This document shows positions 44,230-54,278 of a stretch of 64,000 nt of DNA, piece by piece. The notes below the pieces were generated by a model that searched no databases, had not been told where the DNA came from, and saw nothing but the letters and a program-made list of their open reading frames with translations. The position numbers and the translations under genes are program-made. The number at the start of each line of letters is the position of its first letter. Positions within the stretch are counted from its first letter, which is position 1. The stretch is taken from positions 3,768,344 to 3,832,343 of the forward strand of contig NZ_LT800497.1 of the NCBI RefSeq assembly GCF_900166635.1. The letters run 5' to 3'. The stretch is from Oceanobacillus timonensis. Lineage in GTDB: Bacteria; Bacillota; Bacilli; Bacillales; Amphibacillaceae.

Positions 44230-45091
44230 ATCGTTTATCTGCTCCTTTCATATAGAACATGATTTCTTCTAAAGATGCTTTTTCAATCACAACGTGGTCG
44301 CCAAATACTTCTTCCACTTTCGCCGCATCCTTTGTCAACGCCTGAAAGCCGTTAGGCGAACGTTCTATGTTTATAAAAAACCCCTCTGTATCCGCATCAA
44401 GCAATTCCGTGCTTCCCTTCACAATGGCATACTGCTCCTGCAGTTCGTAGACAGGCTTATCAAAGCGAATCTCCCCTTCATCAATCAACACAATATAATC
44501 GGCAATCCGGTCCAGGTCACTTGTGATATGTGTCGAGAAAAGAATAGTACGCTTTCCATCTACCATGACATCCTGGAAAATATCTAAAAGCTCGCGGCGA
44601 GATGTCGGATCCAGCCCGGCTGTCGGCTCGTCCATGATAATTAGCTCCGCATCATGCGAAAGAGCCATCGCAATCGATGCTTTCATCTGCATCCCTTTAG
44701 AAAATTTCTTCATCGGCTTATTCAAGGGTAATTCAAACTGCTTCACATACGAATGAAACTGCTTTTGATCCCAATGGGTATATGCCGGCGCAACAATCTT
44801 GCTGATATCCTTTAAATTCAGTGATTCATAGAATATATTGCTGTCATAAACAAAGCCGATACGATTCTTGATTTCCTTTTCATGCCTGGCATAATCCAGA
44901 CCAAATACACTTACTTCTCCATTATCCGGCTGCAGCAGATTCATAATGAGCTTCATCGTCGTTGACTTCCCGGCGCCATTAGAACCAATAAATCCAGTTA
45001 CAAAGCCCTGCTTTATTTGTAAATTCATATTATGTATTGTGAATGCTTTCAATGCTTTGTTTACACCGTGAAGTTCGATTACATTTTCCAT
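44222..45091 (-). CDS. ABC transporter ATP-binding protein, first module
   Basis: A 289-residue ATPase: Walker A GSNGAGKSTT, signature FSKGMQMKASIAMAL, Walker B AELIIMDEPTAGLDP, and switch FSTHIT. The frame opens with a GTG at 45100, but GAGGAG, lying within the end of the gntR gene, is 8 bases from the ATG at 45091, which gives the same length as the second-module ATPase. It is 5 bases from the gntR stop, so regulator, ATPase and permease form one operon, the usual YtrAB arrangement. Confidence 0.92.
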   Translation of the reverse strand: MENVIELHGVNKALKAFTIHNMNLQIKQGFVTGFIGSNGAGKSTTMKLIMNLLQPDNGEVSVFGLDYARHEKEIKNRIGFVYDSNIFYESLNLKDISKIVAPAYTHWDQKQFHSYVKQFELPLNKPMKKFSKGMQMKASIAMALSHDAELIIMDEPTAGLDPTSRRELLDIFQDVMVDGKRTILFSTHITSDLDRIADYIVLIDEGEIRFDKPVYELQEQYAIVKGSTELLDADTEGFFINIERSPNGFQALTKDAAKVEEVFGDHVVIEKASLEEIMFYMKGADKRYD

Positions 45092-45096
45092 TCCCA

Positions 45097-45468
45097 TCAC
45101 TCCTCATACAACAGCTTTAATAATTCCTGCAGTTCTTCATAAGGCAAGCCAATTTCTTTACTATTGGTAATCACTGCACTCAACTGTTCTTCAATCACTC
45201 GTAATTTTTTCTCCCGGATCACATCTAAATTTTGTTCCGCTACAAACGATCCTTTTCCTACGATTGAGTAAATAAATCCCGCATTTTCCAGTTCTTCATA
45301 GGCTCGTTTTGTTGTAATCACACTTATTTTCAAATCTTTCGCCAGCTGTCTGATGGAGGGCAATGCATCCCCTTCCGCCAAATCGCCTGACAGGATTGCT
45401 GTTTGAATTTGCTTTAAAATCTGCTCATAGATCGGCTCCTTGGAGCTGTTTGATATGATAATTTGCAT
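45097..45468 (-). CDS. GntR-family regulator, YtrA subfamily
   Basis: A 123-residue short GntR protein typical of the YtrA subfamily: PIYEQILKQIQTAILSGDL, GDALPSIRQLAKDLKISVIT and TKRAYEELENAGFIYSIVGKGSFVAE, followed by a brief C-terminal dimerisation helix (LPYEELQELLKLLYEE). It is expected to repress its own operon and release DNA on cell-envelope stress, as YtrA does in B. subtilis. The ATG at 45468 has AGAGGT six bases upstream. An operator copy lies just upstream. Confidence 0.92.
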   Translation of the reverse strand: MQIIISNSSKEPIYEQILKQIQTAILSGDLAEGDALPSIRQLAKDLKISVITTKRAYEELENAGFIYSIVGKGSFVAEQNLDVIREKKLRVIEEQLSAVITNSKEIGLPYEELQELLKLLYEE

Positions 45469-45488
45469 GTCCATACCTCTTTTTCTGA

Positions 45489-45515
45489 TTGTATATCTAC
45501 ATTATACACAGTATA
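45489..45515. promoter_or_regulatory. operator copy C of the GntR/YtrA-like regulon
   Basis: TTGTATATCTACATTATACA followed by CAGTATA. TGTATA and TATACA half-sites with a 7-base gap lie 20 bases before the gntR start. It is less similar to copies A and B than these are to each other. Confidence 0.65.
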
Positions 45516-45641
45516 AAAAGGATTTGATAATTTCGTCAAGCTACAATGAAAATATCGGGTCGAATGGAGAAGGAAAAAAGGAATTATCGTCTGCATACTA
45601 TAATTAGAATTATTAAAGTTATAAAGAGGAAATAAAACAGA

Positions 45642-45758
45642 ATGAAAGCGATGAAAAGTCTTCCAAATGCTATATTCGATATCATTTTCATTGTTTTAGA
45701 CATTCATCATTCATTGACCATCTGGTTTTATCCATTCTTCATGATTGGTTTGAATTAG
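45642..45758 (+). CDS. possible 38-residue hydrophobic peptide
   Basis: A short plus-strand frame (KAMKSLPNAIFDIIFIVLD, then IHHSLTIWFYPFFMIGLN) with AGAGG about 12 bases upstream. It is mostly hydrophobic and would make one membrane helix. Between two minus-strand genes, it may be chance; I list it with low confidence. Confidence 0.25.
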   Translation: MKAMKSLPNAIFDIIFIVLDIHHSLTIWFYPFFMIGLN

Positions 45759-45820
45759 ATTCATATACATCTTATTCACCATACCAGCCAATTTTCTTAT
45801 AAAAAATCCCAAACAGATAC

Positions 45821-46075
45821 TTATTTATCCTTTCGAACTTTAAAGATAACTTGGTAAAAAGGAAATAATATTATATGAATGGTTGCAAACAGTAAAACTA
45901 CATTAAAAAATGATGTTTCGTAAAAATGAAACCATTTCGTAAAAATCTCTTTCTGCAGCATTTCATTTCAAAATTTACCGAGTTCAAATTCTGTAACAAA
46001 AGGTGTAGCATCCATAATTATCAATATTAAATTGAGAATTATAAAAAATCCAACCTGAATGAACCACGCTTTCAT
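45821..46075 (-). pseudogene. YfzA-like small membrane protein gene with an in-frame TGA
   Basis: From the ATG at 46075, preceded by GGAGGAGGAAGCGG, the frame reads KAWFIQVGFFIILNLILIIMD and then FVTEFELGKF, stops at a TGA (complement of 45968-45970), and continues in the same frame with NEMLQKEIFTKWFHFYETSF and a second helix FNVVLLFATIHIILF to a TAA at 45821. The two-helix plan and an FHFY/FHFH-type segment before helix 2 match the intact gene upstream (46127-46423). A single stop separates it from an 84-residue protein, so it is either a young pseudogene, a sequencing error, or readthrough. Confidence 0.7.
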
Positions 46076-46126
46076 CCGCTTCCTCCTCCATTTCGGTAAA
46101 TAGTCAGGTTAAGAATAACTGATGGA

Positions 46127-46423
46127 TCAGTCTCTTTTGAAAACATTGGAAAGTAGCAAAAAAATCGTTTGCAACACAATAATAACCACGCTAAGAAGAG
46201 TAATAAAATTAAAAATATCAGATGTGTGAAAGTGGAAAAAGTCATTGAACCATGTTGACTCCATGACACTATCCCTCATTCGCATCAACAGGGAATTATC
46301 ATCACGTAGATTCGGACTCCAGCCTATCCTGTCAAAAATAACAAGCAGGATTTGTATACCAATCAACCCTGTTGCCGTACTTAACCAGCCTTTCCATGCA
46401 CGATTTTTAGAAGATTGTTTCAT
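46127..46423 (-). CDS. small two-helix membrane protein (YfzA-like)
   Basis: A 98-residue protein. Helix 1 is TGLIGIQILLVIFD, followed by an extracytoplasmic loop with GWSPNLRDDN and STWFNDFFHFHTSDIF, and helix 2 is FITLLSVVIIVLQTIFLLL, with a basic end. It resembles the B. subtilis YfzA family from memory, with no known function. GGGGTGAAAC precedes the ATG. It lies behind operator copy B and is followed by a broken paralogue. Control together with the ABC modules suggests a role in the same envelope response. Confidence 0.65.
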   Translation of the reverse strand: MKQSSKNRAWKGWLSTATGLIGIQILLVIFDRIGWSPNLRDDNSLLMRMRDSVMESTWFNDFFHFHTSDIFNFITLLSVVIIVLQTIFLLLSNVFKRD

Positions 46424-46443
46424 GTTTCACCCCTAACACAAAA

Positions 46444-46476
46444 TTGTACATATACTATATAAACAATATACATATT
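46444..46476. promoter_or_regulatory. operator copy B of the GntR/YtrA-like regulon
   Basis: TTGTACATATACTATATAAA followed by CAATATACATATT, 29/33 identical to copy A. It starts 21 bases upstream of the YfzA-like gene, placing that gene in the same regulon as the ABC modules. Confidence 0.75.
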
Positions 46477-46511
46477 AAATCATCTTTTCTTTCTTTTTTC
46501 AACCATAAAAA

Positions 46512-46529
46512 ACCAGGAATTCACCTGGT
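46512..46529 (-). terminator. second terminator downstream of glpK
   Basis: Minus strand ACCAGG, 6-base loop, CCTGGT, then TTTTTTATGG. It stands between glpK and the YfzA-like gene and protects the latter from readthrough. Confidence 0.7.
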
Positions 46530-46682
46530 CACTCATTTTCTTATTTATCATCTATTACGTTTAAATACATTTTTTAAAAGCAGATTATTTCAATAATTTC
46601 TTTTTTGCTTCTATTTTTCCCTATATTTTTATCCTTTCAATGAACAATTGTGAGATAAAGATTTTAGCTCATAAAAAACGTC

Positions 46683-46711
46683 CAGAGCTTTCTTTAGTAA
46701 AGAAAGCTCTG
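46683..46711 (-). terminator. glpK terminator
   Basis: A near-continuous 14-bp palindrome, CAGAGCTTTCTTTA with its complement around one G (46683-46696, 46698-46711), extended by CGT/ACG. On the minus strand TTTTTT follows. Confidence 0.9.
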
Positions 46712-46792
46712 AACGAATATTCCTGTGTTATCATCTGATTTTCACAAACTGTACACATTTGTTAAAAGAAAGAAGGAACTGCTTTTTAAATA

Positions 46793-48313
<1,521 letters not shown>

Positions 48314-48396
48314 TTATATTTAAAATTTTTCCTGTTCAAAGTTCAGGTTTTTATTCTATTTATTACTTACCCTAAAATAACTTATTTTATTCTTCT

Positions 48397-49206
48397 TTAT
48401 GAAACAGCCTGCTTATCTCGTCGCTGCTCATTTAAGAATGCTACAACCAATGTAATGATAACAATAACAGACGTTATCCAAAAACCTGCGCCCATGTTTC
48501 CTTCAAACATAGCGCTATAGAAAAATGCACCATACACGCCGCCGACGATTGGACCAATAATAGGAATTAATGCATAGCTCCAATCTGAATCACCTTTACC
48601 GATAATCGGCAAAATAGCATGTGCAATTCTCGGACCTAAGTCTCTCGCTGGATTAATCGCATAACCGGTAGGGCCGCCCAGAGACATGCCGATAGCAACA
48701 ATTAATAAACCGACAACAGCCGGATTCAATCCTTCTGTGAATTCGTTTGCACCGATGAACAACAGTCCTAGTACCAATACAAATGTTCCAATGATTTCAC
48801 TAACTAAGTTGGCAGGATAACTTCTTACAGCCGGTCCTGTCGCAAACACACCCAGTTTAGCACTTTTATCTTCTGTCTCTCTCCAATGCGGAAGATACTG
48901 GAAGTAAACAATGATTGCGCCGATAATCGCACCAATCATCTGTCCTGATATATATGCTGGCACTTTATCCCACGGGAAATCACCAATTGCGGCAAACCCT
49001 AATGTTACTGCAGGATTTAGATGAGCATCAGATACATTTCCTGAGGCATAAACCCCCATCGTTACGGCTAACCCCCAGGCTAAAGAAACCAATACCCATC
49101 CGGCGCCTTCTGCTTTTGACTTTTTTAATTCTACCCCGGCAACAACACCGACACCTAAGATAACAAGAATCATTGTGCCAATTAACTCAGCCAAAAATTC
49201 AGTCAT
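48397..49206 (-). CDS. glpF: glycerol uptake facilitator (aquaglyceroporin)
   Basis: GlpF is a membrane channel that lets glycerol enter. The 269 residues have six helices and two half-helices with NPA motifs: SDAHLNPAVTLGFAAIGD and GYAINPARDLGPRIAHAILP, the latter with the NPARD typical of glycerol channels. It starts at 49206 with AAAGGGG upstream and is the first gene of a glpFK operon. Its leader contains a long terminator hairpin, so expression should depend on the antiterminator GlpP. Confidence 0.95.
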   Translation of the reverse strand: MTEFLAELIGTMILVILGVGVVAGVELKKSKAEGAGWVLVSLAWGLAVTMGVYASGNVSDAHLNPAVTLGFAAIGDFPWDKVPAYISGQMIGAIIGAIIVYFQYLPHWRETEDKSAKLGVFATGPAVRSYPANLVSEIIGTFVLVLGLLFIGANEFTEGLNPAVVGLLIVAIGMSLGGPTGYAINPARDLGPRIAHAILPIIGKGDSDWSYALIPIIGPIVGGVYGAFFYSAMFEGNMGAGFWITSVIVIITLVVAFLNEQRRDKQAVS

Positions 49207-49270
49207 GTTCTAATCCCCTTTGCTAAATAGAATAATCTATTGATTTTAACAAGCATTTTAAGAATAAATG

Positions 49271-49337
49271 ACAAATAAAAAAGCTCACACAGATAGAAAC
49301 GTTTTCTTTTTCATGAAAACGATTTACTGTGTGAACT
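49271..49337 (-). promoter_or_regulatory. glpF leader terminator, probable GlpP antitermination site
   Basis: Minus strand: AGTTCACACAG (complement of 49327-49337) pairs with CTGTGTGAGCT (complement of 49282-49292) with one G-U-type mismatch, with an inner stem CGTTTTC/GAAAACG, and TTTTTTATTT follows directly (49272-49281). It sits 65 bases before glpF. This is the arrangement of the B. subtilis glpFK leader, where GlpP with glycerol 3-phosphate allows readthrough. Confidence 0.8.
49314..49327. promoter_or_regulatory. possible cre site (CcpA) in the glpF leader
   Basis: TGAAAACGATTTAC agrees with the cre consensus TGWAANCGNTNWCA in 12 of 14 positions. It overlaps the apical part of the leader hairpin, so the resemblance could come from the hairpin sequence. 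Confidence 0.4.
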
Positions 49338-49593
49338 TCATCTCCGACACAACCCTTAACTTGTCTTTAAACACCTTATACCAAAAATAAAACGCTGTCA
49401 ATAACTTCATTTTTTTATTTAGCTGGGAGGTTGGTTTCATTAAACAGAGAAATCCTCCGTGAAATAGTGATATTACAGGATTTTTCAAGGCTCCATTCTT
49501 ATTTATATTTTTATAAATTCCTGTCATTCAGATTGTTAATGTGTTGCTGGTATATATAACTAAATATGCATAAAACGGATTTTACTGGAAATT
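49338..49593. other. glpF promoter region
   Basis: About 255 AT-rich bases between the glpF leader and the AI-2E gene terminator. It should contain the glpF promoter. A 67-codon minus-strand frame (49324-49527) overlaps the leader hairpin and is not convincing as a gene. Confidence 0.4.
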
Positions 49594-49629
49594 AAAAACC
49601 CCTGGACTTCTAAAGCCCAAGGGTTTTTT
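49594..49629 (-). terminator. terminator of the AI-2E-family gene
   Basis: Minus strand: AAAACCCTTGGGCTT pairs with AAGTCCAGGGGTTTT around TAG with a few mismatches; TTTTTAA follows. Confidence 0.8.
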
Positions 49630-49684
49630 GGCATTTTGCAACAACTTATAACAACTGCCGAACAGCTTATTGTTCATTATCAAT

Positions 49685-50860
49685 TCATTTTTGCGTGTTG
49701 TTTTCCATGCCTTTCTCCACTTCCATATCTTCTTCATACAAGTGACTTCGAATTTTAAAGAACTCAAAAACATGCGTCACAAATACCTTTAGAAGGGCGT
49801 AACCGGGGACAGCTAATAGAATACCGACAATTCCAAATAACTTTCCGGATGTCAGGATAATAAAGATAATCGTAATTGGATGAACGCGCAGATTTCTTCC
49901 CATAATTTGCGGAGAGATAAACTTTCCCTCTACCAGCTGTACAATCGTCCAAACCATAATCAGTTTAATCACCATAAACGGGGAAGTCACAATTGCAATA
50001 ATTAATGCTGGCGTGATGGCGATTGCCGGCCCCAGATATGGAACAACGTTAGTAAAAGCAGCAATTAACGCCAACACCGGGGCATATTCCAATCCGATAA
50101 TGGTAAACCCAATATACATTAGTACGCCTATACAGAAGGCGACAATAATCTGTCCACGTATAAAGCTGCTGATTTGATGATTCATTTCCTTCAGAATCAC
50201 AAAGGTTGGTTTTCTCATCGATACTGGTAAAAATTTTATAAAATATCCCGGCAGCTTTTCACCATCTTTCAATAAATAAAACAAGATGAATGGCAGTGTT
50301 ACAACTGCTAAAACAATATCTGTAACAGCTCCAATCACGTTGCCGATATTGGAAAAAGCACTATTTACAATATCCAGTGACCGATCCGATATTTGCGTTG
50401 CAAACCCCTGCAAATCAATATATTCTACTAATTGAAATTGGTTTATAAAATTTCCGCCGATAAAGTTATTGACCATCGTCTCAATATCAGAAATAAAAGG
50501 AGGCAGACTCATGATGAAACTCGTAATCTGTTCTCTTAAAAAAGGAAAGACAGAGCTGATGAAAATCGTTAAAATCCCAATAATAACCAGATATAATCCA
50601 AAAATCGAATAGATTCGCTTCACATTTTTCTTTTCCAGGTAATTCACAATCGGATTCAGCAAATAATATAAAATAGCTGATAAAATAATTGGCAGCAATA
50701 CTGTTTTCAAAAGCACTACAAATGGCGTAAACACAAATGAAATATGTGTGAAAATAAGTATGTTTAAGCCAATTAACAATAAGATGACCAAAAATACAAC
50801 AAAACGGTTGTTTAAGAAAAAACGTTTAAATAAGTCTATTTTATCGTTAACGGATTTCAA
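49685..50860 (-). CDS. AI-2E family (PerM-like) membrane protein
   Basis: A 391-residue membrane protein with about seven or eight helices. Family landmarks are [21 protein letters not shown] near residue 63, [19 protein letters not shown], the long loop [60 protein letters not shown] and [20 protein letters not shown]. Members export autoinducer 2 or act as cation antiporters; neither can be chosen. The frame opens at a TTG at 50881; the TTG at 50860 with AAGGTG five or six bases upstream is the likelier start. Confidence 0.87.
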   Translation of the reverse strand: MKSVNDKIDLFKRFFLNNRFVVFLVILLLIGLNILIFTHISFVFTPFVVLLKTVLLPIILSAILYYLLNPIVNYLEKKNVKRIYSIFGLYLVIIGILTIFISSVFPFLREQITSFIMSLPPFISDIETMVNNFIGGNFINQFQLVEYIDLQGFATQISDRSLDIVNSAFSNIGNVIGAVTDIVLAVVTLPFILFYLLKDGEKLPGYFIKFLPVSMRKPTFVILKEMNHQISSFIRGQIIVAFCIGVLMYIGFTIIGLEYAPVLALIAAFTNVVPYLGPAIAITPALIIAIVTSPFMVIKLIMVWTIVQLVEGKFISPQIMGRNLRVHPITIIFIILTSGKLFGIVGILLAVPGYALLKVFVTHVFEFFKIRSHLYEEDMEVEKGMENNTQK

Positions 50861-50939
50861 TGTAGCACCTTCTTTTTCCAAAAATTCTAAGTTACTTCTA
50901 TTATATCGTAAAAAACGACAGGAATCTCTACCTGGCTCT

Positions 50940-52847
50940 TCATTTTTTTCCTTTATTCTCTAAAACTAGCAACTTTTCATAAGCTTTTTGTCTTTCTTCT
51001 TCTTGATACGCTTTCTGCTCCTGTAGATGCTGTAGTTCTTCTATCTCTGCCGTCCCTGCCATCTTCAGCTCAATCGCATAAATTTCCGCTTCTAACGTTT
51101 CAATTTGCTGTTCCAGCTTCTCTATTATTATTGACGGATTCTCTATGATTCTATACGATTTTTTCGTATGATTACTCGTTTTTTTATGAGATGCAGGCGA
51201 TTCCTCTTGTTTTTCCATTAGTTGCTCTTTCCTTTTTTCTTTCGCCCATGAATAATTCCCCGGATATTTTGTAATCTGCTTATTTTCTATCCAATATAAA
51301 TAATCAAATTGCCTATCCAGGAAATAACGATCGTGGCTGACAGCAATCAGGCTTCCCGCAAATCCTTCCAGCGTCTCCTCTAATACTTCTCTGGAATCAA
51401 TATCTAAATGATTCGTCGGTTCATCCAGTATGAGCGTATTGATGTCTTGATGCATCAGCTGTGCTAAACGCAGACGCATTTTTTCACCGCCGCTCAGCTG
51501 CGTTACTTTCCGAAAAACATGTTCCCCGTAGAAAAGAAACTTTGCCAAGATATGTCTTGCCTTTCCTTCTGTTACAGAAATTGCTTCACGAAACGTTTCA
51601 AGCACCGTCTGTTTTGGGTCAATATCATGAAACACATGCTGGGACAGATATCCGAACTTTACATTACTGCCAATCATGACTTCCCCCTCATCCGGATGGA
51701 CATTACCGAGCATCAGCTGGATCAGTGTTGATTTTCCTGTTCCATTTTCCCCGATGATGGCAACTCGATCCTGATAACGGATGTGCATATCTACATCACT
51801 AAAAAGGAGTTTTTCCGCAAATTGCTTTTGAACATTCTTCATTATAATCACATCTTTGCCACTTCGATCCGAGCTATCCAAGTCCATTTGCATCTTTTTT
51901 CGGTTTAACCCTGGTTTTTCTATTTTTTCCATCCGTTCCAGAGCACGTTCCATATTTTTTGCCCGTTTATGCAACCCTTCATTGGGTGGATTAGCCCGGT
52001 TTGCCCACTCTTTCAAACGTTTAATCGCTTCCTTCATCTTTTTGATTTTCTTCTGTTGCTCTTCATAAGCCTGAAACTCCCGGAGCAGCCGCTCTTCCTT
52101 TTCCTTCACATAACCAGAGAAATTCGTATGATACACAGCCAGATCTCCATCTTCTAAATCTAAAATCCGCTCCACAACTTCATCAAGAAAATAGCGGTCA
52201 TGGGAGATGATGACCACCGTTCCCTCATAGGTATTCAGAAATTCTCCAAGCCACTCTACAGCCTGCAAATCTAAATGGTTTGTCGGTTCATCTAATAACA
52301 ATAAATCCGGGTTTTGGAGAAGGATTTTCGCTAAACCGACTTTTGTTTTTTCACCGCCGCTAATTTGGTCAAAGGGCATCTGCAGCAATGGATGAATTTG
52401 CAAACCAGTCGCAATCCGGTTAATATTTGCTTCTAATTCATATCCGCCAAGAACGGTAAAACGCTCCTGCACCTCTCCGTAAGCCTTGACGTTTTCCATC
52501 ATCTCCTGTTCTAAGGACGGATGCTCCATCATTTGCTCTGATTTTTTCATTTGTTTTTCCAGTCCTACAATCTCTTTGTTCGACTGCTTCAACACATCAA
52601 ATACAAGCATTCCCTCTCCCTGTTCAGGAATTTGCTCTAAATAACCAATCGTTGTTGCTTTCTTCCAATGAATATTTCCTTCATCCGGCTTCGTAATTCC
52701 CGCCATTAATCGCAACAGCGTCGTTTTTCCTCCACCGTTTCTTCCAACAATACCAATGCGTTCCTTTTCTTTTACTTCCAGCGACAAATCTTCAAATATA
52801 ATATTTCCACCGTACATTTTCTTTACTTGATTCAATTGACAAATCAT
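50940..52847 (-). CDS. ABC-F family ribosome-associated ATPase
   Basis: A 635-residue protein with two ATPase domains and no membrane segment, hence ABC-F. Domain 1: Walker [10 protein letters not shown] (35-43), signature [13 protein letters not shown], Walker [16 protein letters not shown]. The interdomain linker (about 245-335) is rich in E, K and R and should form the coiled-coil hairpin that reaches the ribosome P/E site. Domain 2: [21 protein letters not shown] and [15 protein letters not shown]-terminal charged coiled coil covers about 560-635. ABC-F proteins either relieve stalling or protect from antibiotics. The length, C-terminal extension and attenuator-like leader fit an inducible protection protein, but this is inference. 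AAGGAG precedes the ATG. Confidence 0.9.
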   Translation of the reverse strand: MICQLNQVKKMYGGNIIFEDLSLEVKEKERIGIVGRNGGGKTTLLRLMAGITKPDEGNIHWKKATTIGYLEQIPEQGEGMLVFDVLKQSNKEIVGLEKQMKKSEQMMEHPSLEQEMMENVKAYGEVQERFTVLGGYELEANINRIATGLQIHPLLQMPFDQISGGEKTKVGLAKILLQNPDLLLLDEPTNHLDLQAVEWLGEFLNTYEGTVVIISHDRYFLDEVVERILDLEDGDLAVYHTNFSGYVKEKEERLLREFQAYEEQQKKIKKMKEAIKRLKEWANRANPPNEGLHKRAKNMERALERMEKIEKPGLNRKKMQMDLDSSDRSGKDVIIMKNVQKQFAEKLLFSDVDMHIRYQDRVAIIGENGTGKSTLIQLMLGNVHPDEGEVMIGSNVKFGYLSQHVFHDIDPKQTVLETFREAISVTEGKARHILAKFLFYGEHVFRKVTQLSGGEKMRLRLAQLMHQDINTLILDEPTNHLDIDSREVLEETLEGFAGSLIAVSHDRYFLDRQFDYLYWIENKQITKYPGNYSWAKEKRKEQLMEKQEESPASHKKTSNHTKKSYRIIENPSIIIEKLEQQIETLEAEIYAIELKMAGTAEIEELQHLQEQKAYQEEERQKAYEKLLVLENKGKK

Positions 52848-52885
52848 TTTTATTCTCCTTTATCTTCTCTGCCGAAGATAAAGAC

Positions 52886-52926
52886 AGTAAAAAAGCACAC
52901 AAAGAGCATACCTCCCTGTGTGCTTT
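52886..52926 (-). promoter_or_regulatory. leader terminator (attenuator) upstream of the ABC-F gene
   Basis: Minus strand: AAAGCACACA (complement of 52917-52926) pairs with TGTGTGCTTT (complement of 52892-52901) around a 15-base loop, and TTTTTTACTG follows. It lies 39 bases before the ABC-F ATG and 32 bases after the upstream ORF stop. Confidence 0.82.
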
Positions 52927-52957
52927 CAGATGTCACTTTATTTCCGTTAACCGTACT

Positions 52958-53116
52958 TTACCCGATGCAGAGATGCTTTTTTGCTTTCGTATTTGCTATT
53001 AAATTGCTAAATGAAGACATACGTATCCCGCAGGCAGCAAATAGCGCAAATTTCGCACGGCAGTAATATAAGAATTCCATCCATTCTCCGCACGTTTTCT
53101 CAAGTCCTAAAAACAT
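52958..53116 (-). CDS. 52-residue upstream ORF (candidate leader peptide) of the ABC-F gene
   Basis: From the ATG at 53116, with CGGAGG eight bases upstream, the frame encodes FLGLEKTCGEWMEFLYYC, RAKFALFAACGIRM and SSFSNLIANTKAKKHLCIG. It is rich in Cys, Phe and Lys and resembles no family that I know. It ends just before the leader terminator of the ABC-F gene. Similar 50-odd-codon ORFs act as stalling sensors upstream of antibiotic-induced transporters (for example the bmrB ORF of B. subtilis). A frame start at 53179 is possible but has no ribosome site. Confidence 0.55.
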   Translation of the reverse strand: MFLGLEKTCGEWMEFLYYCRAKFALFAACGIRMSSFSNLIANTKAKKHLCIG

Positions 53117-53326
53117 CTCTACACCTCCGTTTCTTTCGTAAATTATATTCATTATATAGAATTTTTGTGATCCATGCAACTTTTCCCAGTCTGTTGTTTT
53201 GTTACCCGCAATCTATCGTCAATCTCACTAAAATTAGGAAAACTGTTTAAAATGATTTAAATTTCTAATATTTTATAGATATTTTCTTATTTTCAGCTAT
53301 ACTCAATATAAAAGGAGGCTTTTAAA

Positions 53327-53665
53327 ATGCTGACCCCGAATAAGACCGTTCAGGATTCCATTGTATTTATACAGCAAAATTTGGACCAGGATCTTTCACT
53401 CCACGTGCTTGCTGATGAAGCAGCTTACAGTCCATTTCATTTTTCCCGTATGTTCAAACGGCAGATTGGCGTATCACCGATGTACTTTATTTCCAGTTTA
53501 CGTCTACAGCTCGCCATGACATTATTGTTAGACACGGCTTTTCCAATCCGCGATATCGGTCTTGAAATCGGCCAGCAAAGCATCGGGACCTTTACGACAC
53601 GCTTTACCAAGCGCATTGGAATGATACCTGCCTCCTTTCGCGCTTCTCTTCCTTTTATCTGGTAA
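53327..53665 (+). CDS. short AraC-family regulator (HTH domain only)
   Basis: A 112-residue protein that consists almost only of the AraC DNA-binding domain with its two helix-turn-helix units: LSLHVLADEAAYSPFHFSRMFKRQ and FPIRDIGLEIGQQSIGTFTTRF, then KRIGMIPASFRAS. Most members have a C- or N-terminal sensor domain (total 250-300 residues); here the protein ends at PFIW right after the HTH. AAAAGGAGG precedes the ATG, so it is probably expressed. It may be a truncated gene or a stand-alone regulator. Confidence 0.85.
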   Translation: MLTPNKTVQDSIVFIQQNLDQDLSLHVLADEAAYSPFHFSRMFKRQIGVSPMYFISSLRLQLAMTLLLDTAFPIRDIGLEIGQQSIGTFTTRFTKRIGMIPASFRASLPFIW

Positions 53666-53779
53666 GCGTTTTTTCTTTCACAAGCAATTTTTTACATCTC
53701 GTTATTCAAATGAATTAAGAAATGCAATAATAGAAGATACATATTTCTAGAAATACATTAAAAGAAGGATGAGAAAAGA

Positions 53780-54172
53780 TTGGCTTTTATCGGTTTATTA
53801 TTTTGTATTGTTGCTATGTTTATTATTTTCTTAAGGTTAAAGAGTGTCTTAACTGGTAAACTAGTGGAAGGAAAAATTGTAGGTTATGTCCGTGGAGGTA
53901 GAGGAACCCACGGAATGGTTACTTATAATTACCGAATTTTATTGAAATACAATGAAGAAATGTATTATGTCACATCAATGGACTCATTAACGACGACAGT
54001 TGGAGTGATTCCCAATAAAAATTTGGGAATGTATTGCAAGGTTTATTTTAATCCGCGGTCTCCTGATAAAAAGGTTGCTATGAAAGGGTTTGGTAAACTG
54101 GAATGGATTACGCTCTTTCTATTTTTAGCGGGTGTTTTTAGTATTTTCATAGAGTTAGCTGTAATTCTTTAA
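53780..54172 (+). CDS. DUF3592-like membrane protein
   Basis: A 130-residue protein with an N-terminal helix (FIGLLFCIVAMFIIFLRL), a beta-rich exposed domain (GKIVGYVRGGRG, THGMVTYNYRILLKYNEEMYYVTS, YCKVYFNPRSPDKK) and a C-terminal helix (WITLFLFLAGVFSIFIEL). This is the layout of DUF3592. The start codon is TTG with AAGGATGAG upstream. Function unknown. Confidence 0.7.
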   Translation: MAFIGLLFCIVAMFIIFLRLKSVLTGKLVEGKIVGYVRGGRGTHGMVTYNYRILLKYNEEMYYVTSMDSLTTTVGVIPNKNLGMYCKVYFNPRSPDKKVAMKGFGKLEWITLFLFLAGVFSIFIELAVIL

Positions 54173-54278
54173 AGCAGTCAACAGAGAATTCATATATAAA
54201 ACAAAAAATCAAATTGTTTGAATTTTCCTCATCAGAAAGGTAGTCTTTAAAGTATAAGCGAAGGGAGAGTATATACAG

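Noticed and set aside
46072..46269. 65-codon minus-strand frame overlapping the YfzA-like gene
   Set aside because: It is another frame of the YfzA-like gene and its flank; the 98-codon frame has the ribosome site and sensible helices.
49324..49527. 67-codon minus-strand frame upstream of glpF
   Set aside because: It runs into the leader hairpin and looks like non-coding AT-rich sequence.
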